Source: Lutraria lutraria (Eukaryota; Mollusca; Bivalvia; Venerida; Mactridae). Taken from it: DNA of 64,000 nt. Positions within the stretch are counted from its first letter, which is position 1; every line of letters starts with the position of its first letter. The DNA lies in contig OZ026833.1 of assembly GCA_964023205.1 (NCBI GenBank), forward strand, positions 44,485,137 through 44,549,136, given 5' to 3'. The notes below the pieces were generated by a model. That model was not told the origin of the DNA and did not search any database. It saw only the letters and a program-made list of their open reading frames with translations. The position numbers and the translations under genes are program-made. Shown in pieces: positions 9,614 through 19,739 of this stretch.

Positions 9614-12600
9614 ATGCGCACTACACGCAATTATGTTGCTTGCCTTTTGGTAGGCTTTGCGGTCAGATACGTGTTTGGATTAAACAGCAAACAGTTATTT
9701 GTCAAAGTGACCACAGGAATTAACTCATGCTTAGGCACATATTTGATATCGTCTGAGACAGACCATAATGTCGTAAGTTGTGGAATGAGATGTCACCAAG
9801 AGGTAAGAAAGACAATCGCTTTATTTTAGCCAACTTTCGTATGTATTCATAAATGGAGAACGAAGCATTCATCCTATTTTGCTTCTTGTATTTGTTCTTG
9901 AAAAAAATGTCAATTTTATACAATGTTACATTGTATTTTGGATTTACACTAGAAAAATAATAGTTACGTTTTCGGTAACTTGGCAGAAAAAGGTAGATAC
10001 GGCGCAATTAACGTGTCTGTTCTACTTTTCTAAACATACCTTTCAAACTTTGGAGGTACGATTCGCCCTAAATATTTTCGTACTTTTGGTTTTACTTTTA
10101 GAAACTTTTAGGATCATCGCCAAAAATAGGTGCCCGTTGGGATAGGGCGCTTCACCAATTCATAACGTAAAAAGAAGAACTCGACTTTATAGTCACAAAA
10201 AACAACACAGATAACACGAGATTTTAAAACTTTGCTATGTCCTCTATTTTATATATTGTCCAATGTGTTGGGAGAATTTAGGGAAAGGTGGGGTTGTTTT
10301 GTATGTGTTTTTTTCCAATGAATCCTTTTCTTCGACATTGTCTTTAGAACTAAACTAAACGGTGAACAATTCCCGATTACATTGGTTAGAATCTGCAAAT
10401 GTCCAATGTGTACCCTACGGTAGCGCTATGCACTGACCTGTGTTGTATCGCTCGGGACATTATGGGTATTTGCAGGAACTACTTTCAGTATGAAAGTTGT
10501 AAACATAACATGACGTCCCAAGTATACAGGTTAGACAAAATTAGTGACGTCACGCCATGTATAGAACGGCAAATGTCTTTATTGTGCTAATGCGCACTTT
10601 ATCTGGGATCTTGTTACAATGTTCACAACTCGGGTGACTGTTATACTCCTTTTTGGGACGCGGGGTTCAGGCCATTTTTAGGCAGGACGCGGAACTCAGA
10701 GGCGAAACGGGACGGGGGACTCACATTTATTGTTAAATGGGACGCAGGACGCACTCTTTTGAATATGGAGGGACACGGAGAAAAAAATAAAAGGGACGCG
10801 GGACTCGTGGGAAGGGGGTGTTACAGCCCCAGACAGAGCTTTAAGTGAACAATGGTTAGAACACAGACCTTTTGTGCATAATTAACTCAGGAACGAGTGA
10901 ACATGCAGTTAACACGGTTACACAACGCTCAATGCTCTGAGTACCCATAAACTGTAACGTTCTTAAAATGGCGAACGTATCAGGATCTAGGAAAATGTTT
11001 ATTGGCAATTGAATATTGGATAATTGACAGAATGAACTAAAATTTCATAAACCACATATTAACCTACCATAGAAATCATCGATTTAACCAATCTACGAAC
11101 TTTGTATCTGCGACGTTTGATGAACCCGCTGAAAGTATTTTCCAGTCCATATAAAGATTAAATCTGGCATGAAACGTTAGTATTGGTTGGATGTATAATA
11201 GATACATACATTATTCAGCAGATTTTTTTCATACCTCTCGAGTAGTATTCAGATCATAATTTAGTGACAAATGTGCTAATTGCCATTCTGGAACACGCAT
11301 TGAATAATTTATGTTCTTTTTATGTAGAACTAGATATAGAAAATGTTTTATATTCTAATAAAGTGAACAAGTTGAATGTTTGTACGGCGCAAAATCGCAT
11401 CCGGCAATTCAATACTAGAATGTGGCCTATGTAGCATTTTTTATCAGGATGTGCGAAGTTTCAGATCAAACGAATTTGTTATTTTGACTTAACTGATCCC
11501 GAAACTAAAGTGATCATCTACTCCATCAAAAATACAAGCCGTTGATGTTTCATGAATCTCATGAATCTGGTCATATGGTTCTACAGTTCACGAGGTACTC
11601 TATATGTAGTCCCTGTTTCCACCCTAAAATTAAAATCAGGGGAAACTATCACCTCGATGTATCAGACGTTGCAATATCTGCTGGAATGCATATAAAATAT
11701 TTAAATAAAGTCTCCAAAAATAATATACTCCGTTGTCTGAGGGTACGTTGTCGTAAAAACCTGGTATAACGGTCCCAAACATAGATTTTCAACTGTAAAG
11801 TGACCATCTATATCGAACCATAAAGTGACCGTCTATGTCGAACCAATTAAGTCATCATTTCTCACCTGATCGGACATTTTTTGTATTGAGCTCCGAAATC
11901 GATATTTAATTAACGACGATGGCGTAAACAAGTCAGTGTCCACGCTCGCGATTATAAAATTAGTCTGTGTGGATATGTTTATAATGTTTTGTTTATTTGC
12001 GACATGTTGCTAAAATAAATACATCGAAACGTATAAATACCGTGTTCCGTATCTTATAACACGATTAAATGATTATTACAACACACCATAATAAACACAG
12101 CGAATATCTCTAATAAAGTAATAATTTATACATCGAAGTTCATTTAGATCGAACAATTTTTCCTAAGTCCTTTGATATAAAGAGTTTCGGCTGCATTTAT
12201 TGACAGATGGGCAGATCCATTCCCGTCGTTGTTTATCGAGCTCGCTCCATTCTTAGACTATAAATAGCGACTGCGTCATCAAGCTAACACTAGTTGGTGT
12301 GAGTAACACGTGACCTCGCTCTGTTTCTGTTTTGTTTATATCACTTGATGACCATTGCGGATATTTCGGAATATTTCGGGCACTGTCACTAATCTGCTTC
12401 GCGCAAGAAGTTGCGATTTTGCAATGCCACTTAAAAATAAGCATTCCAGAGTGTACGGCGGGCTTCCGCCGCCGTACAATAAAATGGAAGTTGTTATGTC
12501 ATCATTAGAGATGTACTCGTACGTAAGGACACACTGTAGTTTAGTGATTACACAATCACTAGCCTCTCACCGCAGTGAGACCGTATCACACCTAGGATCA

Positions 12601-15600
12601 AATTTCTCACGTAATAAAACTGTCCAGTTAGATTATGGGAGGTGTTTCAGCATGATGCTAAAAACATTCAGCATCATGCAGAAAACTTTTAGCATCATGC
12701 AGGGTCGTGCATTTATGACCCTTATCGTACGCCATAGGAGGTTGGTGATTTAACTAAGGTATCTGCTTGTTGTCTTCTTCCTGAATTAGTCACCAAATAT
12801 CCATGACTTTTGGTGTGACGTTAAGCAACAGAGAACAAGTGTATGTGATGGTGTTTTAGATAAGCTTGAATTATATCAGAAAGGACAATGGTTTGACAAC
12901 AGTCCGGCGTGGTATATTTTTCGTAGTTTCTTTCCAGGCAATTTGTAAATCATACGTGTTCGCAACTGATACGTCCACCTGCTCCTTGTACAGCGAATAC
13001 TTGACTAGTGAAGCAGCTCCCGAGATAACGAAGCTATATTATGTTAGACAAGATGCCGCTGAGAAAAATGGTATGTATGAAATATCGTTGACGTAGTTAC
13101 TTAAAAGTGCTATAAATTACAGTGAGAGGTTTTTCATATAAGATAGGTTTTCGGATGATAATGGTTTTCGGTACATACTGAATACGAAAAAAGAATACAA
13201 ATAAATTTTTTATTTACATTGAAACAAGTGGACATTCCAATAACAAAGATATGAGATAAGGTCGTATTTTTGGGGAAGGTATTTTTTCATTTTTCTTTCT
13301 ATAAGATTCCTTTTCTTATATATATGGATATGTTTTTATTGGAGTGCTTATGAGTAAAACATGTTTGTTTCTGGTTACATGGTCATTGAAAATAGGGAAA
13401 TAGGTCGAAGCTTTTCTTTTTACTCCTTAAACAGTAAGTTATTTTCCCCCGCAACCCTAGACTTATTTTAGGGCTGCGGAACGTTACACTCACTTTCTTA
13501 CGTTTCAAGAGCCAACAATCCTCTACCAGACTACTTTATTGTAATAAGCTAGAAACCAGAAACAAACAAACAATTTTATCTGCACATCAGCCATTACTAT
13601 TAATAGCAACTTATGACATTTGAATTGCTTGTTTTTAAAGTCCCCTCAACGTGTAAAGATGTTGAAGATGTGGGACATACGACAGATGGAGAATATTGGC
13701 TTTATCCTAAAGCTTGGAGTACAAACCTCGGAAGAATAAAAATATACTGTCATGGACTAGGAACAGGAACACCTTCGGAATTTGTATCATGTATTGTTCT
13801 TTAAGTATTTTTTATCTTACATTATTTTAGTAACATCATTAGAGTGATTTTAAACCATAACTTCGCGTCGCTTGTGATATATCCCATCAAATTCAAAATA
13901 TGAACGATAACTAATACATGATGACGTACGCTTTAACTAATGTTCCATTTGGATTAAAATAGAAATCAATATGGTTACAAATCGGACAATGATTATTTGC
14001 AATGGTTCACACCAGATTGTGTAAAATACATGCGGTGTTTAATTGTACTGTACGTATTTGTTTTTGTTATTATTCACCTTTTCATTCAGTATTGAAATTG
14101 TTTAGAAAAAATCAAATAAGCGATGTACAGATGGTCGCGAAAACTGGTTACTATGGAGCAGTAAATACTTAGTAAATAAATACCTATTGTACGAACGATC
14201 CGAACATCAAGACACTTGATTCGGTCAAATTCTACATCCCTAGTATTTATCCGTCGTGAAATAAATCCACATAACTACATTTTAGTCCACCTCTTGCATA
14301 CCAGTACTGATTCAAGAATCTAAAATGTGAAGTTGATTGCTTACACCAATGACTTATATACATATTTATAAGTCTTTGCTTACACCACAGGAATCTGTTA
14401 TTCAATAAAAAAATAACTACTATTTATATATACGTACTTTTTATTGATTGAAGAACAAGTTCTTTTACTTCACATGTATAGTGAACCAATTTGCCTATTG
14501 CTAGGTTTCTTTCAATTATGATGAGTAACATGACAAATTGTTGTAGCTCTTTGATTTAAGGCAATTAAACACTTATAATACCACATGTATCTACATTAAC
14601 TTGATGGTGATAATGATTGAAGTGGTTCAACTTCTTTCAGGTCTTTGATTTATTGAATATTTTCAGTAACACCAGGGACAAATGTAATGTACGAAGCGGG
14701 AGCATCCCATGTGGGTACTGGAAGCACATCAATCGTATTCAACAAAGTCAAAGTAGATATAAACGTAAGTTTAATTAAGGGATGTTGCCAGACCGAGCTC
14801 ATGTACTCTTTTATTGACTTAACCTTTGTTAAATGTACATTGTTTGTCATGACTGATAGAAAATACAGTGGTTATGCTCATGTAACGCCTTTGCAATACA
14901 TAGCAAATGTTAGAAATGTGAATTGCGATCGATCGAACGATCGGTCGGTAAGTCGGACTTACGGACGAGACGAAAATACTGACGGATGGACGGACGTGTG
15001 GACTATGAATTCAGGTAGTTTCTATACATAGAAGCGATTTCAGGTGACCTTTATCATGATGTCACAACTGACTGATTTCAGACAATGGTGATCGATACAA
15101 CTTCAGTGACTTTTGCGCACCCATCCACACCACATACCACTGTGTATGTCCCAACTATCACCTATGGTATGGCCGCTTCATGCTGGTTTTCTCCTACTAA
15201 TATCCCTGGCACAGCCACAATGGATACAGTTGGAACAGGATTTATCATAAATCCCAATGTAAGTGAAAGTATTCTATTATCTTTTTTTCCATTTTTACAA
15301 AACAAAAACTGACTCAGTAAAAAGAATAAATAATAATTAATGAACATACACATGTTTCCGATGTGGAGGACAATTTAACATAGGATGTTACATCTTTAGT
15401 CAAAATTGTTACGGACAGCGTGAGCCTCGCTTGGAGTACGAACTCATAACATCTTGATCAGTGCTCTAACCACTGGACTAACCGGGCCGGTCAGGAACTA
15501 TAATACCTAGAGCATAGATATTGGTTGTGTACTATTGTCTAGTGAACATAAAACAGTAGATCTAATCTATTTTCACCCAGAGTTAATCGAGAATGAAATT

Positions 15601-15927
15601 GAGATTTGAGCACATGCTGAGACGGTTTTTAAATTTTATAACCTGGGCGCCATATCAGCTGTTCAAATGAGATATGAGGTTCAATTGCGAAAGAATGCCA
15701 AACCATTTTCTTACATTTTTGGCCTTCCTGCAATAGATTGGACTTGAATTTACAGACCTGTAAGTTTTCAATGCAATTGATCTTATTTCAGTTATTGTGG
15801 CGTGCACAATATGGAACTATGACATCATTTACTCGGGATGGTACAAACATCTTTGTAGCCTGCGTAGGTTCCTGTGGTTTTTGTATACCGTCCGGAGACA
15901 TTGTTTTACAATTAAATCCATCCGAAG
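9614..15927 (+). CDS. Secreted PAN/Apple plus GON domain protein, copy A (six core exons)
   Basis: Exons: 9614-9802, 12938-13070, 13641-13790, 14667-14764, 15082-15258, 15792-15927. All have GT-AG borders, and the phases (0,1,1,0,0,1) fit together, giving 294 residues before the tail. The ATG at 9614 is preferred because the upstream ATG at 9554 has no counterpart in copy B, where a stop intervenes. Residues 7-22 are hydrophobic (probable signal peptide). Residues 39-81 look like a PAN/Apple fold, with Cys 39, 56, 60, 66, 78 and SCGMRCHQ. Residues 112-290 match the GON domain known from ADAMTS9/20: SCKDV-like start, DGEYWLYP, IYCHG, FNKVKVDI, GTGFIINP and CVGSCGFCIPSG. There is no metalloprotease part, so it is a free-standing GON protein. 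Its function is unknown; an extracellular binding role is inference. A Thr-rich linker and tail probably follow. Confidence 0.8.
10545..10552. promoter_or_regulatory. CRE/ATF consensus site in intron 1
   Basis: TGACGTCA octamer, with a second core TGACGTCC at 10,511-10,518. No functional evidence. Confidence 0.3.
10655..10830. repeat. GGGACGCGGGACTC-type short repeats in intron 1
   Basis: Imperfect repeats of GGACGCGG(G/A)ACTC form a G-rich, C-poor stretch. The same block recurs in intron 1 of copy B (about 32,930-33,090), so it predates the duplication. Confidence 0.6.
11380..12479. mobile_element. Candidate 1.1-kb TIR element in intron 1 of copy A
   Basis: Relative to copy B (around 33,785), copy A carries about 1.1 kb extra here. 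The insert begins with TTGTACGGCG (11,380-11,389) and ends with the inverted CGCCGTACAA (12,470-12,479). The right end folds into a GC-rich hairpin with 10-bp arms (12,452-12,478). No transposase is visible and I could not identify a target-site duplication, so a non-autonomous element is an inference from the gap in copy B plus the ends. Confidence 0.45.
12525..12840 (+). mobile_element. tRNA-derived SINE, family 2, in intron 1 of copy A
   Basis: The head has GTAGTTTAGTGATTAC (A-box-like) and CTAGGATCAAATTT (B-box-like); the 3' part ends in GTGTGACGTTAAGCAACAGAG, a common molluscan SINE tail. The same insertion is in intron 1 of copy B (33,835-34,035), and another copy lies at 60,385-60,580 on the minus strand. 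The middle of this copy holds short GCATGATGC/GCATCATGC motifs (12,650-12,705) absent from the others. Confidence 0.65.
13861..13917 (+). repeat. Half copy of the 1516-1613 foldback element
   Basis: It matches the loop and right arm of the element at 1516-1613 almost base for base, including the flanking AACTAATAC. It lies in intron 3 of copy A and is absent from copy B. Confidence 0.75.
15405..15500 (-). mobile_element. SINE-like tRNA head in intron 5 of copy A
   Basis: On the minus strand this reads GGTTAGTCCAGTGGTTAGAGC (A-box-like) and ATGAGTTCGTACTCC (B-box-like). The same type of sequence (CTGATCAAGATGTTGTGAG) occurs at 22,660-22,790. Copy B lacks it at the equivalent place, so it is a young insertion or was lost from copy B. 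Confidence 0.5.
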
Positions 15928-16220
15928 GTGAGCACAGACTTTTGATCTAATCCTCGATATGATCAAGTACATGTATCTAGAATGATTTTATCTGCAACTC
16001 CTGACTGTCACTGCAACATAGCTTAGACGTATAAATTCTGGTATATGAATATGTACAATTATAAAATTTAATACGTCTTCAAACAACAATAGCGACAAAA
16101 ATGACACTAACAATAGCAGCAATAGCAACAGCTACCACGCCAACAACAATGGCAGCAATAGCATCATCAGGAACAACCACATTGTCACAACAATAATAAC
16201 AACAGCTACAGCGTCTATAA

Positions 16221-17465
16221 CACCGTTATCAGCAAGAACCAACCACAACACCTAACGCCGCCTGCACCACCACATCAACAAAAGAAACAATTGTATCATT
16301 TGAAACAGCAAACACCATCACCACGACAACAACAGCAACTTATTCTTCCGACAAACCACTTGTAGCACCTCGATTGTGCTGGATAAATACTTTACCTTAA
16401 AAAAGAGTGAACGGGTAGTCGCAATGGCTCTTATTATTAACGAATACACGGGTAATCTTTAACTTAATGTATCGGCTATGGCTAAAATCGCTAAAATAAC
16501 GTAAATAATAGTTTACGTTATTTACAAAGATTAAATATCATACTTTAACACCAAGCATCAAAAAATTCTAACCGAACGCTCAAAAATGGTGTTTTATTGC
16601 GATAAGTAATGCATCCTTCATCGACTTTTCCTTATCAGCATTAAACATCTCTAACGTAATGTGTATTGTTTGGTACGATATGATACTATTAAATCATTAA
16701 TGACAAACATTTGTCATAAAATATCTTTCTAGACATCAAACATAGGCGTGGTTTCAATTACTGAACCGTAAACATTAGCGATTTTGATTGGCTATCAAAA
16801 TTGAAAGGGGTGCGTCGAATTCGTTGGTTTAATGAGACGATAATGGTCCGATACTTTAATTGTTAATTGCTCAGCTTTAAAAAACACAGTAGGTGTCATT
16901 TTCGAATTAACATGCCGTCTTATTTAATGACAGATTTCAAAGCGGATTTCGGTATTTTGTAGCGGAAATGTTAATATAGGGAACCATGCCTCAGAATTTT
17001 GATACTTTTCATAGTTTTCATTTTTTTGTCTATGGCGTGTTACGTAATAAATAGCGAGGTTTTGTGTACGGAATTTCTTTTAAGTATCTAACGAACCGAG
17101 GACGTTATAAACAAACAGAGGCATGGTTCCCTGCTTTATACATTAATAGTGATTTTATGGCTGTAATATATTCCTATATACATTGTAGTTATCGTTGTTC
17201 AAAAATTTGTAAATTACGTGCAATATTAGTTTATAGAAGACCAATCAAATGTAATATTTGTTTCAAATCACCTGCAATGCACTTTATACAGTGGGTTTAT
17301 TTTAGTATTTAATTATGTTGTAGTTTTTAAATCTATAAATTGGTGAAACTTGATTTGACCTGATATCCAAGCCCGTTACTTTAACATGTAAAATCATCTG
17401 AATATTAAGGAGTTTTTCCCTTTGCAGTGCTCCATCAGAACGAGGCGACATTGTTATGCGAGTGA
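16221..17465 (+). CDS. Thr-rich linker and C-terminal tail region of PAN-GON copy A (borders uncertain)
   Basis: From 16,221 one frame reads a Thr/Ser-rich stretch (TTSTKETIVSF..., TITTTTTATYSS). A conserved piece follows at 16,364-16,450: STSIVLDKYF, then SERVVAMALIINEYT, ending at donor GGTAATC. A final short exon at 17,428-17,465 follows a strong acceptor (TTTTTCCCTTTGCAG) and reads LHQNEATLLCE then TGA. Compared with copy B, the differences in these last two pieces are mostly synonymous, which supports coding. However, the Thr-rich frame and the STSIVL frame differ in copy A because of a 4-nt length difference relative to copy B. Either copy A has a frameshift here or an exon border is misplaced. 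Confidence 0.45.
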
Positions 17466-18140
17466 TTATATCCGAAATGGGCGGGGTTTAACGTTATGCA
17501 GTGGACGGGAAGCTTCGAAGCTGCCTCGAATTCATTTCAAAGATGCTTATGGAAGTGATCCTAGACGCTCAAGACATTTGTCTGTTTAATCTTTGGCAAC
17601 ATTTTGATTATGTTAACATGTATGTCATCAAGCCAGACAGAATTTACTTACAACAAGCCCCGCCCTATTTTAAATCCGTCCCAGTCCTAACGCTCTAGAA
17701 AAAAATATTTTGCGTATGGATTCGACAATGGACACAAATTATTTATCATTATCATATTAACGTTACCATTAACAATTTGAAATTAATTTTGATGGTTATT
17801 CAGTAAAACCCATAAAAAGGTCACCTTCAGGACTTAAGAGAGAACCAGTTTTCAAGGGTTTGTGTACATGTATTTTTGTGCATGTAGAGACATCAAGATT
17901 CGGCAACCAACCACTGATGAAGACTGTTTGAAACATGTGTACATGTAGACGATCTTCCACACAGAAAAGTGTAGCCTTAAACATTAGTTCGTGTAATATC
18001 AACCTTGATTTAATGACCACCTACGGACAAAAAATGTTTTTATATCGAGGTGGTACTATCATAAAAGTTGCTTTTATTCCACGTGTGCTGATTCTAACAA
18101 AACTTATTGAAGTACAGCCATCCTGTAGTAGCAACAACCT

Positions 18141-18712
18141 CTGAATAAAGTCCGCCCTGTGAATAAAGTCCGCCCTGTGAATAAAGTCCGCCCTGTGAAT
18201 AAAGTCCGCCCTGTGAATAAAGTCCGCCCTGTGAATAAAGTCCGCCCTGTGAATGAAGTCCGCCCTGTGAATAAAGTCCGCCCTGTGAATAAAGTCCGCC
18301 CTGTGAATAAAGTCCGCCCTGTGGATAAAGTCCGCCCTGTGAATAAAGTCCGCCCTGTAAATAAAGTCCGCCCTGTGAATAAAGTCCGCCCTGTGAATGA
18401 AGGCCGCCATGTGAATAAAGTCCGCCCTGTGAATAAAGTCCGCCCTGTGAATAAAGTCCGCCCTGTGAATAAAGTCCGCCCTGTGAATAAAGTCCGCCCT
18501 GTGAATAAAGTCCGCCCTGTGAATAAAGTCCGCCCTGTGAATAAAGTCCGCCCTGTGAATAAAGTCCGCCCTGTGAATAAAGTCCGCCCTGTGAATAAAG
18601 TCCGCCCTGTGAATGAAGGCCGCCATGTGAATAAAGGCCGCCATGTGAATAAAGACCGCCATGTGAATTAAGGCCGCCATGTGAATAAGGCCGCCATGTG
18701 AATAAAGGCCAT
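18141..18712. repeat. 18-bp minisatellite, about 32 units
   Basis: The unit is GTGAATAAAGTCCGCCCT, nearly perfect through the middle, with variants (GAAGGCCGCCAT) at about 18,397-18,415 and in the last five units. Because 18 is a multiple of three, both strands show long repeated ORFs (NKVRPV and IHRADF); these are artefacts. The array sits inside a dispersed element whose other copies have a single AATAAAGATCACCCTGTGAA motif. Confidence 0.95.
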
Positions 18713-18715
18713 TTT

Positions 18716-18835
18716 TAAAAAAAATATCAATGATTATTTAGACCAAAATGACCTCCGAATAAAGGTCACCTGTCAATAAAGACTACATTATGTCTTCTTA
18801 AGGGTGGCCTTTGTTCACAGGTTTAACTGTACATC
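18716..18835 (-). repeat. Dispersed AATAAAGGTCACC element, end adjoining the minisatellite
   Basis: It contains AATAAAGGTCACCTGTCAAT and ends in GTTCACAGGTTTAACTGTA. The same family is found at about 2,740-2,910, 19,575-19,730, 20,575-20,710, 42,210-42,380, 58,310-58,500 and 63,285-63,375. The CAGTTAAACC ends suggest a non-autonomous DNA element. Confidence 0.6.
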
Positions 18836-19214
18836 CAAACATGTGGACACCTATCGGTTTTTAAACTGAACGATAAAATGCGTGCGGTTTTGAGCGCACA
18901 AGTAAATATGCGTGATTTTTCACAATAAAAATTTAAATGCGCATAAAAAAGTGTGCAGATTCCAACTTGTAACGCACAAATAAAACTATGCGATTTGCGA
19001 CGTAAAGTGCACAAAAAAGACTGTGCACTTTGCAACACTAGCGCGTTCCTGAACCATGAACGCTAGCTTCGACATTTAGTAAAAAAATAGACTACCTAGC
19101 CCCAAAGAAACAAAGATTATGCAATAAAAATTACTAAAAAGTACATAAAACCAATGATTAAATAAAACTAGAAGCATTAAGTGACTACACTGTAATATAC
19201 GAATAACAAAAAAA

Positions 19215-19425
19215 AACCTTACTGAAGGTCGCTGACTTCAAGTCACTGTAACCTCTCACTGATAGAGGGCCGTGGGTTCGAGCCCAGCTAATGACCATGT
19301 CTCTTCATCTAAAAAAGTAGACAGTTGCTTCTAGAGGATAGGGGTCTAGTACTGGTTCTTCCCAGGAACGATGGTTAGGTGAACTGTGCGCCTCATACGA
19401 CTGACTGTTGAAAAGGGGCGTATTT
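19215..19425 (+). mobile_element. tRNA-derived SINE, family 1 (plus)
   Basis: The head contains GGTCGCTGACTTCAAGTCACTG and the B-box-like GTGGGTTCGAGCCCA. The body and the GACTGTTGAAAAGGGGCG end match the copies at 4,160-4,375 and 58,525-58,745. It is not a tRNA gene: the anticodon arm is not tRNA-like and a long tail follows. Confidence 0.75.
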
Positions 19426-19582
19426 TGGAGGCTGCGTGCTGTACAAATTATTATTGCGATTATTTCGCAAAATGCATTGCGTTATGGGGCATATCTCCAC
19501 AACTGGTGATCATTTATGCGAATGAGATAACGGTCATTCTTTCAAAAACTGTCATTGATTATTCAGGACAAACTTAATTCCG

Positions 19583-19679
19583 AATAAAGGTCACCTGTCA
19601 ATAAAGGTCACCTGTCAATAAAGGTCACCTGTCAATAAAGGTCACCTGTCAATAAAGGTCACCTGTCAATAAAGGCCAC
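19583..19679 (+). repeat. 17-bp minisatellite, about five units
   Basis: The unit is AATAAAGGTCACCTGTC, repeated without change. It lies inside another copy of the same dispersed element that hosts the 18-bp array at 18.1 kb, but a different part has been multiplied. Confidence 0.9.
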
Positions 19680-19739
19680 ATTATGTCATTCCTAAGGATG
19701 ACCTTTGTTCATAGGTTTGATTGTACTTGTGGAGAACCG

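Noticed and set aside
12355..12753. Plus-strand ORF of 132 residues in intron 1 of copy A
   Set aside because: It spans the border of the 1.1-kb insert and a SINE and has no counterpart in copy B.
18021..18680. 219-residue minus-strand ORF of IHRADF repeats and its plus-strand NKVRPV partner
   Set aside because: Both come from an 18-bp minisatellite whose period is a multiple of three; frames stay open on both strands without any protein selection.
18141..18712. CRISPR array
   Set aside because: Units are contiguous without spacers, and the sequence is from an animal genome.
19215..19425. True tRNA gene
   Set aside because: A and B boxes are present but there is no proper cloverleaf, and a long shared 3' body shows it is a SINE.
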